Assembly (NCBI RefSeq): GCF_900104055.1
Contig: NZ_FNJQ01000005.1
Span: 70,941-134,940, forward strand
DNA length: 64,000 bases
Direction of reading: 5' to 3'
Origin: Pseudoselenomonas ruminantium
GTDB taxonomy: Bacteria; Bacillota; Negativicutes; Selenomonadales; Selenomonadaceae
Part shown: in pieces, positions 35,084 through 42,581 of the stretch
How positions within the stretch are numbered: position 1 is the first letter of the stretch
How the letters are laid out: every line of letters starts with the position of its first letter
Translations under genes and position numbers: made by a program
The notes under the pieces: model-generated
Databases searched by the model: none
What the model saw: only the letters and a program-made list of their open reading frames with translations
What the model was told of the DNA's origin: nothing

Positions 35084-36796
35084 TTAGAGCACCTTGCTCA
35101 GGTATGCCTTGATTTCGTCGCCGTCTTCCATCTTCATCACGTCAGCGAGGATTTCCTTAGCCTTCGTGGAGCTGATGTTGCGGATCTTTTCCTTAACGCG
35201 CGGAATGGACGGAGCGCTCATGGAGAGTTCGCTGATGCCCATAGCCATCAGGATGACAGCAGCATTCGGATCGCTGGCCATCTCGCCGCACATGCCGGCC
35301 CAGATGCCGTTTTCACGGGCGCTGGTGATGGTGCGCTGGATCAGCTGCAGTACAGCCGGGTTGAAGTGGTTGTAGAGTTCAGCGATGTTAGCGTTGCCGC
35401 GGTCGCAAGCCAGCGTGTACTGAACGAGGTCGTTCGTACCGATGGAGAAGAAGTCCACGTACTTAGCCAGAACCGGCGTCATAACAGCAGCAGCCGGCGT
35501 CTCAACCATGATACCAACCTGAACATCTTCTGCATAAGCCTTGCCTTCATGCGTCAGTTCGAGCTTAGCTTCTTCGATGAATTCTTTAACCTTCTTGAAC
35601 TCAGCCACGTTGATGACCATCGGCACCATGATGCCGACTTTGCCGTATACACCGGCGCGCAGGATAGCTTTCAACTGGGGCAGGAAGAGGTCACGGCGCT
35701 GCAGGCTGATGCGGACTGCACGGTAGCCCAGGAACGGGTTTTCTTCTTCCGGAATGTTGAGGTACGGCAGGGGTTTGTCACCGCCGATATCCATGGTACG
35801 GATAACGCAGAGGTTGCCCTGGCACTTTTCAACGGCTTCCTTATAAGCCTTGAACTGGTCTTCTTCGTTCGGGATGTCCTGACGGCCCATGAACACGAAC
35901 TCGGAACGGAACAGGCCTACGCCTTTGGCGCCATACTTGAGAGCGTTGTCCACGTCCATATGCGTACCGATGTTAGCCATGAGGTCAACTTTCACGCCGT
36001 CCGTCGTAACTGCCGGCAGGTCCTTGAGCTGAGCATAGTGAGCAGCCAGTTCCTGCTGCTTCTTGATCTTTTCGTTGTAACCAGCCAGTTCTTCTTCGCT
36101 GGGGTTCACGATGATCTTGCCTTCTTCACCGTCCATGATGACATGGTCGCCGTCAGCGATCTTGTCGATGCGATCTTCCTTGTTCAGGCCAACGATGGTG
36201 GGGATAGCACGAGCCTTGGCGATGATAACTGCATGCGCCGTCGTGGAGCCGGAACCCAGGATAACACCGGCAATCTTGTCCGTCGGCATGCCAGCGATGA
36301 CGGAAGGCTCGATTTCACGGCCGCAGAGGATAACTTTCTCGTCACCCAGTTCCGGTTCTTTTACGCCCAGGATGTACTTGGCTACGCGCTTACCTACGTC
36401 ACGGAGGTCAACGGCGCGGGCTGCGAAGTATTCATCTTCCATGGACTCGAACATCTGAGCCTGTTCTTCAGCAGCCTTGAGCACAGCCTGCGGAGCATTG
36501 GCATTCTCATCCAGCTTTTCTTCGATCTTCTGGGCCATCATGGGGTCCTGCACCATCATGCGATGAGCTTCCATGATTGCAGCCTGCTCCACCATTTCCT
36601 GCTTCTGCAGGCGTTCGATATTTTCACGCAGAGTTTCAGCAACGGCGGTCAGGGCATCCTGAGCCTTCTTTGCTTCCACTTCCTTGGACTCCGGCTGGTA
36701 GTTCACCAGATAGCCGTCCAGGTTCTGACCTGCCAGCATGATTTTACCGATGGCTATACCGGAAATAACGCCTTTACCTCTGATTGCTTCTGCCAT
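35084..36796 (-). CDS. ptsI: PTS enzyme I (phosphoenolpyruvate-protein phosphotransferase)
   Basis: The product has about 570 residues. MAEAIRGKGVISGIAIGK is the N-terminus; the active-site His lies in GSGSTTAHAVIIAKARAIP. The PEP-binding C-terminal domain has VGLFRSEFVFMGR, FLGYRAVRISL, NDLVQYTLACDRGN and GMCGEMASD. Enzyme I takes phosphate from PEP and passes it to HPr. ATG at 36796 with AGGGGG upstream is chosen over a longer frame lacking the family start. It follows ptsH by 103 bases with an intercistronic hairpin and shares its sigma-54 promoter. Confidence 0.96.
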   Translation of the reverse strand: MAEAIRGKGVISGIAIGKIMLAGQNLDGYLVNYQPESKEVEAKKAQDALTAVAETLRENIERLQKQEMVEQAAIMEAHRMMVQDPMMAQKIEEKLDENANAPQAVLKAAEEQAQMFESMEDEYFAARAVDLRDVGKRVAKYILGVKEPELGDEKVILCGREIEPSVIAGMPTDKIAGVILGSGSTTAHAVIIAKARAIPTIVGLNKEDRIDKIADGDHVIMDGEEGKIIVNPSEEELAGYNEKIKKQQELAAHYAQLKDLPAVTTDGVKVDLMANIGTHMDVDNALKYGAKGVGLFRSEFVFMGRQDIPNEEDQFKAYKEAVEKCQGNLCVIRTMDIGGDKPLPYLNIPEEENPFLGYRAVRISLQRRDLFLPQLKAILRAGVYGKVGIMVPMVINVAEFKKVKEFIEEAKLELTHEGKAYAEDVQVGIMVETPAAAVMTPVLAKYVDFFSIGTNDLVQYTLACDRGNANIAELYNHFNPAVLQLIQRTITSARENGIWAGMCGEMASDPNAAVILMAMGISELSMSAPSIPRVKEKIRNISSTKAKEILADVMKMEDGDEIKAYLSKVL

Positions 36797-36838
36797 TTTA
36801 TTTTTCCCCCTGAAATTGATACTATGACATACAAGAAA

Positions 36839-36876
36839 CGCCTTCCTCCAAAGTTCCAATCCTTGGAAAGAAGGCG
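36839..36876 (-). other. Intercistronic hairpin between ptsH and ptsI
   Basis: CGCCTTC (36839-36845) pairs with GAAGGCG (36870-36876), and inside it TTCCAA pairs with TTGGAA. There is no T-tract, so it probably affects mRNA processing or stability rather than terminating. Confidence 0.5.
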
Positions 36877-36899
36877 ATTCCTAAAATTCCAATTAGTTC

Positions 36900-37166
36900 T
36901 TATTCTTCGCCGAACTTGGAATCAACGAGCTCTTTCAGAGCCTTAACTGCATCTGCTTCATCCGGGCCATCAGCAACGATCGTGATTTCCGTGCCCTGAA
37001 CGAGGCCCATGCTCATGATCATGAGGATGGACTTAGCGTCAACCGTCTTGCCCTTGGCCTGAATCTGAACCTTGGACTTGAACTTCGTAGCCGTCTGTAC
37101 GAAGATGGATGCCGGGCGGGCATGGATACCAGTTTTGTTTTCGATAGTTACTACTTCCTGAGTCAT
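36900..37166 (-). CDS. ptsH: Phosphocarrier protein HPr
   Basis: The 88-residue protein is standard length. NKTGIHARPAS puts the phosphorylated His at residue 15, and KSILMIMSMGL contains the Ser46 region targeted by HPr kinase in Firmicutes. GLVQGTEITIVADGPDE completes the family pattern. It relays phosphate from enzyme I to sugar-specific PTS components, none of which is in this window. GAGGAGAGG precedes ATG. Transcription is likely from the sigma-54 promoter about 90 bases upstream. Confidence 0.97.
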   Translation of the reverse strand: MTQEVVTIENKTGIHARPASIFVQTATKFKSKVQIQAKGKTVDAKSILMIMSMGLVQGTEITIVADGPDEADAVKALKELVDSKFGEE

Positions 37167-37252
37167 TTGAATACCTCTCCTCTTTACATAACATATCCTA
37201 AATCGCTAATGCGATATACGAACATGAAAAATATTTAACTGCCTTATATAAA

Positions 37253-37268
37253 TGCAAATACCGTGCCA
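37253..37268 (-). promoter_or_regulatory. Sigma-54 promoter of ptsHI
   Basis: On the minus strand TGGCACGGTATTTGCA contains the -24 GG and -12 GC elements at correct spacing and matches the consensus TGGCAC-N5-TTGCA almost exactly. Start of transcription would be near 37242, about 75 bases before the ptsH ATG. Confidence 0.88.
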
Positions 37269-37281
37269 ACTTTTGCAATCC

Positions 37282-37451
37282 GGGTAAATTTTACCCAAAA
37301 ACTGTCATCTGACCTGTTTTTAGGGGAAAGGGGAAAATGAAAAATAATATTTAATCCCCGCACTCCGCACTGGAACAATTATTATTCTGGTAAATTTTAC
37401 CAATTTTATTGGTTTTATTGGTAAAATTTACCAAATATGGTATTTTTTACC
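37282..37451 (-). promoter_or_regulatory. Four palindromic activator-binding sites upstream of ptsHI
   Basis: The 13-base palindrome GGTAAATTTTACC or its complement occurs at 37283-37295, 37389-37401 and 37420-37432, with a variant GGTATTTTTTACC at 37439-37451. Counted from the predicted start near 37242, their centres lie at about -47, -153, -184 and -203. The distal three are at normal enhancer distance for a sigma-54 activator. The half-site GGTAAA resembles TyrR-box arms (TGTAAA), and the neighbouring activator has a TyrR-like HTH. Confidence 0.75.
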
Positions 37452-37455
37452 AAAA

Positions 37456-39135
37456 TCAAGAAATGCCATATTTCCTCGCCTTGGCTGCAACGGTTTTATG
37501 TGTGATCCTGAGTTCCTTGGCAGCCGCATTGAAGCTGCCGCATTGCTTGAGCGCCTTGGCAATGATGCGCTTCTCATATTCCTCCCAGGGCAGCACCGCG
37601 CTTTCCTCATCCAGCCGCTGGACTTCGCGATCCGCAGCCTCACCCTTTATATAGGAAGGCAATGAGGCCACCGTGATCGTATCGCTGTCCATCAGCGTGA
37701 TCACGCGCTCGATGACGTTTTCCAACTCCCGCACATTGCCCAGCCATTTGTAGCGCATCAGGATGTCCATGGCCTCCGGCGTGATGCTGCGCACGGTCTT
37801 GCCTGTGGTCACACTGATCTTCTCGATAAAATGCTCCACGAGCAACGGGATGTCATCGATGCGCTCCCGCAACGGCGGCAGGATAATCGGAATGACATTG
37901 AGCCGATAGTAGAGGTCATCGCGGAAGGTCCCGTCCTTGACCATATCCTCCAGATGCCGGTTGGTGGCCGCGATGATACGCACATCCACATGGACCGTCT
38001 CCTCGCCGCCCACGCGGTCAAATTCCTTCTGCTGCAGGACGCGCAGCAGCTTTACCTGCATCTTCTTGTCCATCTCGCCGATCTCATCGAGGAAAATCGT
38101 GCCATGATCAGCCAGCTCGAACTTCCCCAGTTTGCGCTTGACGGCGCCCGTGAAAGCCCCCTTCTCATGACCAAAGAGTTCCGATTCCAAAAGCGTGCCG
38201 GGAATCGCACCGCAGTTCACGCGGATAAACGGCCCCCGCCGCCGTTCACTGGCATAGTGGATACCCTCGGCGATGACCTCCTTGCCCGTGCCGCTCTCGC
38301 CGCGGATCAGCACTGTGGCGCCCGAGCCCGCCGCCTTGGACGCCAGCGCCAGCACGTCGATGACCTTGCCGCTCTTGCCGATATAATTGGCAAAGGCATT
38401 GGCCGTCTTCTTCGTGCGCAGCAGTTCCTGCTCCAGATATTCCGCCTTGGCCGACACCTGCGACAGGCGCGCCATGAGGTTCTGCAATTCCGTGATATCC
38501 TTGATGACCGAGACCACGCCCGCAATCTCGCCATTGACGAAAATCGGGTTGACATTGGCCACGACCGTCGTACCGTCCTTCTTGCGGCTGATGCTGCCAA
38601 TCCGCGCCACACCGGTGCGCAGCACCGCGCAGCGATTGCCATCCGGTGCGGTCTTGAAGACGTTCTGCCCCATGACCATCTCCGGCGTCTTATGGACAAT
38701 GCGCAGATAGGAGGGATTCACATAGGTGATCTCGCCGGTCCTGTCCACCACGCAAATGCCATCCTGCACGGCCTCCAAGATCATCTGCAGGCGTTCCTGC
38801 ATCAGGGCATTCTCATGCAGGAGCTTGTCCATCTCATGGATCTTGCCCGGCTCCCGCATCTCGAAATCGCCCTCGAGGAAGCGCACCATCTCATAAACGG
38901 CCTGCCGCCCGGCATCGCCTTCTGCCGATACGAACAGCGAATCCCCCTTGCGGATCTTGAGTGCCACGAGCTTCATGAGACTGCGCATTTCGAGCCGTTC
39001 ACTGCGGCGGCTGCGCAGGAAAAGCGGCGTAGCGTATTTTTCACTGAGTTCCTGAGCCCGCTGGACGATCATGGCCGCAATACGCGCATGTATACCGCTT
39101 TCATGATGGACCACGGCCTCCTGTTCATACATCAT
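37456..39135 (-). CDS. Sigma-54-dependent activator with N-terminal HPr-like domain, PAS and AAA+ domains
   Basis: Domain order in about 559 residues: HPr-like (1-85), PAS (~110-220; MILEAVQDGICVVDRTGEIT), AAA+ sigma-54 interaction domain (~250-480), and C-terminal Fis/TyrR-type HTH (AAKELRITHKTVAAKARKYG). The AAA+ part has GESGTGKE (Walker A), GAFTGA (sigma-54 contact) and FLDEIGEM (Walker B). The HPr-like part keeps ESGIHAR, with His at residue 15 or 16, and a Ser in MRSLMKLVAL where HPr has Ser46. Start is one of two adjacent ATGs (39135, 39132). It is next to, and transcribed toward, ptsHI and their enhancer-like sites, so it probably activates them. Confidence 0.88.
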   Translation of the reverse strand: MMYEQEAVVHHESGIHARIAAMIVQRAQELSEKYATPLFLRSRRSERLEMRSLMKLVALKIRKGDSLFVSAEGDAGRQAVYEMVRFLEGDFEMREPGKIHEMDKLLHENALMQERLQMILEAVQDGICVVDRTGEITYVNPSYLRIVHKTPEMVMGQNVFKTAPDGNRCAVLRTGVARIGSISRKKDGTTVVANVNPIFVNGEIAGVVSVIKDITELQNLMARLSQVSAKAEYLEQELLRTKKTANAFANYIGKSGKVIDVLALASKAAGSGATVLIRGESGTGKEVIAEGIHYASERRRGPFIRVNCGAIPGTLLESELFGHEKGAFTGAVKRKLGKFELADHGTIFLDEIGEMDKKMQVKLLRVLQQKEFDRVGGEETVHVDVRIIAATNRHLEDMVKDGTFRDDLYYRLNVIPIILPPLRERIDDIPLLVEHFIEKISVTTGKTVRSITPEAMDILMRYKWLGNVRELENVIERVITLMDSDTITVASLPSYIKGEAADREVQRLDEESAVLPWEEYEKRIIAKALKQCGSFNAAAKELRITHKTVAAKARKYGIS

Positions 39136-39359
39136 AAGGCCATCGTTCCTTTCTGTTTCCTTCATTATACATCAAACGACGAGGGAATAGTAGCAAATTT
39201 CTCTGCACAAAAGCCTCATAATATGGTATACTGTGGGGGAAGGTTTGTCATTTTTGCGCAAATGTGCAAAAATCGGCAGGAACTTTTCTATTATTGTCGA
39301 AAAGTTTATAAGATGGTGAGTATACTCTTAATGCTCACTTTCAGGAAGAGGTGGGAAAC

Positions 39360-40616
39360 ATGACATTCATCCTGATAACAGGTTCGATCATGACCATCAG
39401 CATCTTCCTCATCTATCGACTATGTCACTTTTTTGATATCGAGATGAAATGGACTTCCTTAGTGCTCTGCGCCGTGATGGCCCTGATCGTCAACGGCATG
39501 GCCATCACCATGAGTCCCTTCCTCGACAAAGGACACTATCTGCGTTTGGGGATATTAGTCGTGACAGCGGCAGCAGTGGTTACCTTTTTCAATGAACGAA
39601 TGCTGCGCCGGGAGGAAGCCATCGCTGGCGGTTGTACCGTCCTGCACACGGAGGCATTGCCGCCAGAAGACCAGCCCGCGCCGCCACCAGCGGAAGACGT
39701 GCTGGAAGCCAGACGCAGGACAGAAGCCGCGGTAACTGGGGAAAAACCCGTGGCAACCGAACCGCCTGCGGAGGTCAAAGCAGAAAAACCAGCCGCACCC
39801 ATTGCAGAAAAAACTGCTATCGCTGCCGAAGCCAATGCCCAGCAGGCAATCGCCGAGGCAGAAGCCGCCGCCAAGCTCATAGCCCAGAAGGCTGAAGCTG
39901 AGGCAAAAGCCAAAGCTAAGGCAGCCGCAGAGGCGAAAGCGCGCGCCAAAGCCGAAAAAGCAGCCCAGCAGGAAGCCAAGCGCAAAGCCAAAGAAGAAGC
40001 TGCCCGCAAGAAAGCGGAGGAAAAAGCGAAAGCCGCCGCCGAGGCAAAAGCCAAGGCAGAAGCCGCCGCAAAAGCCAAAGCCGAGGCAGAGGCGAAAGCT
40101 AAGGCCAAGGCAGAAGAAAAAGCTCGTAAGGAGGCCGAAGCTGCAGCCAAGAAAGCTGCGCAGGAGCGCGAATTGGCCGAAAAACGCCGCGCGCACGAGC
40201 AGGCGCTCAAAGCCGAGCTTTCTTCGATGGACACGCTGGATGCCCTTTTGGACTTCGCCTACGAAACCAAGGACGCCCAGCCGAAGGATGCCATCTTTGC
40301 TTATCACGAGGCCATCGACCGCTATAGCGACGACGATTACACGCCGTTCCTCGTCATTGAACTGGGAAATCTCTACAAGGAACAGGCCAATTACAGCGGC
40401 GCTATCGCCACCTACAAGAAGGCCCTCGATCTACCCATCATTGCCCAAAACGATGCCATGTGTCAGGAATTCACCAAGAACATCCACTACCTTGGCACCG
40501 TTCAGGATATACTTGCCAAACATGCTGCGCTATCTACTCCCTTCCCGCAAATACCGGGGAATATCATGCAGGAAATTGAAGATGAATTTCAGGCACACAG
40601 CGACAGCGCAAAATAA
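39360..40616 (+). CDS. Membrane protein with TolA-like Ala/Lys/Glu coiled coil and C-terminal TPR-like region
   Basis: The roughly 418-residue product has three N-terminal membrane segments (about residues 2-20, 31-50 and 62-78). A Pro-rich linker and about 150 residues of A-K-E-rich repeats follow, predicted to form one long helix as in TolA domain II. The C-terminal ~110 residues look TPR-like (TPFLVIELGNLYKEQANYSGAI). ATG at 39360 has GAGGTGGG upstream; the in-frame GTG nine bases earlier overlaps that site. The next gene follows after 16 bases. Function unknown; a cell-envelope scaffold is plausible. Confidence 0.65.
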   Translation: MTFILITGSIMTISIFLIYRLCHFFDIEMKWTSLVLCAVMALIVNGMAITMSPFLDKGHYLRLGILVVTAAAVVTFFNERMLRREEAIAGGCTVLHTEALPPEDQPAPPPAEDVLEARRRTEAAVTGEKPVATEPPAEVKAEKPAAPIAEKTAIAAEANAQQAIAEAEAAAKLIAQKAEAEAKAKAKAAAEAKARAKAEKAAQQEAKRKAKEEAARKKAEEKAKAAAEAKAKAEAAAKAKAEAEAKAKAKAEEKARKEAEAAAKKAAQERELAEKRRAHEQALKAELSSMDTLDALLDFAYETKDAQPKDAIFAYHEAIDRYSDDDYTPFLVIELGNLYKEQANYSGAIATYKKALDLPIIAQNDAMCQEFTKNIHYLGTVQDILAKHAALSTPFPQIPGNIMQEIEDEFQAHSDSAK

Positions 40617-40631
40617 TTGGAGGAATCATTC

Positions 40632-41537
40632 ATGAAGAAAAGTGTAGAAATCCTTGGTCTGCCGATTATCAGCATCACGGAAGGCCGTGAGCTGGGCGTC
40701 AGCAAAACGCTCCTGATCGATGCCAAGAACGGCACGGTAGCAGCCATCACCATTGAAGATGCAGACTGGTACCGCGGTGTAAAGCTCATCCCGTATGAGT
40801 CCGTGATTGCTATCGGTGACGATGCTGTCACCATCACCAACAGCGAAAACATCCTGACACTGGACGCGGCTGGCGATTACGAAGCGTTGCTTGATGAAAA
40901 CATCCGCATCATCGACACCAAGGCCATCACCAAGTCCGGTACAATCCAGGGCAAGGTTACCGAGCTCTACATCGGCGACGATGGCAAGATTGAAAAATGC
41001 GAAATCACTGCACCCGATGGCACGACTTCCGATGTGGCTACCGATCAGATTTCCATCTTCGGTAAGCAGGTAACGGTAATCGATCCCACCGGGGAAAAAA
41101 AAAATAATGTAATGTCCAAAGCTCCTGAAGCCCCAAAGGCACCGGCAGAGCCGGAAGCGCCGAAGGCTGAAGAAGCACCGGCTGAGGAGGCAAAGCCTGC
41201 TGAACCTGCCAAAGCAGAAGAAGCACCGAAGGCCGAAGCTCCCAAAGCAGAAGAAGTTAAACCAGAACCCAAGAAGGAAGCTCCGAAGGCTGCTCCCGCC
41301 CCCAAGGCTGAGCCCAAGAAAGAGGCTCCGAAAGCAGATGCCGCTAAACAGGCCGCTGCTGACAAAGCGTCTGAAGAACGCCATCGTCGATTTCTCCTGG
41401 GCAAAAAGGCCGCTCGCGACATTAAGATGGATAACGGCATCGTTATCGTAGAAGCCGGCCAGGACATCACCGAAGAAGTCCTGCAGAAAGCCAAACTGGC
41501 TAACAAATTCATCGAACTGTCCATGAACGTACAGTAA
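40632..41537 (+). CDS. PRC-barrel domain protein with Ala/Pro/Lys/Glu-rich linker
   Basis: The 301-residue protein begins with two PRC-barrel-like halves (residues ~1-75 and ~80-155; KSVEILGLPIISITEGRELG, then GKVTELYIGDDGKIEK). A 100-residue linker rich in A, P, K and E follows, ending in a compact tail (FLLGKKAARDI...IVIVEAGQDITEEVLQKAKL). PRC barrels bind RNA, ribosome-related or photosystem partners; which applies here is unknown. An A10 tract (41095-41104) lies at the barrel/linker junction and could slip. GGAGG precedes ATG. Likely operon partner of the TolA-like gene. Confidence 0.75.
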   Translation: MKKSVEILGLPIISITEGRELGVSKTLLIDAKNGTVAAITIEDADWYRGVKLIPYESVIAIGDDAVTITNSENILTLDAAGDYEALLDENIRIIDTKAITKSGTIQGKVTELYIGDDGKIEKCEITAPDGTTSDVATDQISIFGKQVTVIDPTGEKKNNVMSKAPEAPKAPAEPEAPKAEEAPAEEAKPAEPAKAEEAPKAEAPKAEEVKPEPKKEAPKAAPAPKAEPKKEAPKADAAKQAAADKASEERHRRFLLGKKAARDIKMDNGIVIVEAGQDITEEVLQKAKLANKFIELSMNVQ

Positions 41538-41544
41538 GAACAAT

Positions 41545-41589
41545 AAAAAAGAGATCCGAGATGCACACAGCAAATCGAATCTCTTTTTT
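41545..41589. terminator. Terminator after the PRC-barrel gene
   Basis: AAAAAAGAGAT (41545-41555) pairs with ATCTCTTTTTT (41579-41589). It lies between converging genes and can act on both strands. Confidence 0.8.
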
Positions 41590-41596
41590 CATGCCT

Positions 41597-41767
41597 TCAT
41601 TTATCATCATGCGCCATATTCCCCAGCGCATATTCACAGCACTGCTTCACCAGACTGTTGACAGAAACATTCTGTTCCTTCGCCACCCGTTCCAGCCGCT
41701 CCACCAGTTCCTGCGGAAACCGGAAAGTCTTATTGACCATATCCTGACTCTGCTTTACGACAAACAT
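41597..41767 (-). CDS. Small ribbon-helix-helix protein
   Basis: A 56-residue protein. NKTFRFPQELVERLERVA gives the strand and first helix, and VSVNSLVKQCCEYAL the second helix of an Arc/CopG-like DNA-binding fold. GGAGGGGAG lies about 8 bases before the ATG. Its first 13 bases overlap the 3' end of the resolvase-like gene, so the two are translationally linked. It likely binds DNA as a dimer and may autoregulate the pair. No toxin gene follows it. Confidence 0.7.
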   Translation of the reverse strand: MFVVKQSQDMVNKTFRFPQELVERLERVAKEQNVSVNSLVKQCCEYALGNMAHDDK

Positions 41768-42345
41768 TCTTCAGTCTCCCCTCCCTGCCGGTATCGTTTT
41801 ACCATCCGGTAAAACGTTGACCGGGACATTTTCAACTTGCGGCAGGCATCCATCACACTGATTTCTCGCGCCTGCCACGCTTCCAATATATGATTCCACC
41901 CCTGCGGATATGCAATAGCGGGCCGTCCGAACCGGCGGCCGGCTTTTCTTGCGGCCTGAATTCCTTCCTGCTGGCGCACGCTCCATATCGTCTGCCGTTC
42001 TTCCTGCCGTTGCTGATAAACCTGCAAAACATCCTTTAACATTTGATAAGCTACGGATGCTGATACCTCATCCAAATCCTGCAATGTGATGGGCAGCTCC
42101 AAAACCTGCAATCGAATCTGACGCTGTACCAGATAATCCACTTCGTCACGAACAACCCCATCGCTGTCCCCCAGTGCCGACAAATGCGCCACCATCAGCG
42201 TATCGCCTTCCCGCAGGAATCGCCTGAGCATCCGATACTGACCGCGCTCTTCCATATCCTCGACGATGATGTCTACATCAGCAAAGGAATGCAAAGCCTT
42301 GACATCCTCCTCATTTTCAGCATATCCATAAATCTTCGCTGCCAT
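41755..42345 (-). CDS. Resolvase-like protein lacking the catalytic serine
   Basis: The roughly 196-residue protein has the resolvase N-terminal layout (AAKIYGYAENEEDVKAL; RRFLREGDTLMVAHLSALG) and a C-terminal HTH_7 helix-turn-helix (ISVMDACRKLKMSRSTFYRMVKRY, shown in part). Serine recombinases read YxRVS near residue 10; here the position is YAEN, with no Ser. It therefore probably cannot recombine DNA and may act as a DNA-binding regulator. Possible starts are GTG 42354, ATG 42351 or ATG 42345; the last has GAGGCG at about 9 bases. It overlaps the RHH gene. Confidence 0.7.
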   Translation of the reverse strand: MAAKIYGYAENEEDVKALHSFADVDIIVEDMEERGQYRMLRRFLREGDTLMVAHLSALGDSDGVVRDEVDYLVQRQIRLQVLELPITLQDLDEVSASVAYQMLKDVLQVYQQRQEERQTIWSVRQQEGIQAARKAGRRFGRPAIAYPQGWNHILEAWQAREISVMDACRKLKMSRSTFYRMVKRYRQGGETEECLS

Positions 42346-42496
42346 AAACATCACCGCCTCAAATTCACCTTCATCAATATGTATTCATCGGATAATTTCC
42401 TGACCACCAACATGATTATGTCGCCTATTCATATACCTATCATTCAAAATTCCTTTATGCATGTACAACAACTCAAATAATGCTCTCACTGACTGG

Positions 42497-42580
42497 CTAC
42501 TTTTGTCCAGGCAGTTTTTTGAGCAACTCTTTTATGCCCTTGATATGCGTCCAGCTCCGTAGTTTAGCAAGAGCCTGCAT
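42497..42580 (-). pseudogene. 27-codon fragment after the mutase gene, possible glycosyltransferase tail
   Basis: An open frame starts ATG one base after the mutase stop (TGA-T-ATG, the same arrangement as at the mutase start). It reads MQALAKLRSWTHIKGIKELL and a short basic end. Short W-H-x-K-G-I tails like this end many GT2 enzymes. It may be a remnant or a very small gene. The rest of the gap to 42355 shows no recognisable gene. Confidence 0.3.
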
Positions 42581-42581
42581 A

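Noticed and set aside
34916..36946. 676-codon plus-strand frame opposite ptsI
   Set aside because: Long only because of codon bias in ptsI; starts inside the HD gene and has no family resemblance.
37831..39363. 510-codon plus-strand frame opposite the sigma-54 activator
   Set aside because: Shadow frame; the opposite strand has full AAA+ motifs.
42355..42581. Integration (att) site or IS end beside the resolvase-like gene
   Set aside because: No inverted repeats, target duplication or tRNA edge could be seen.
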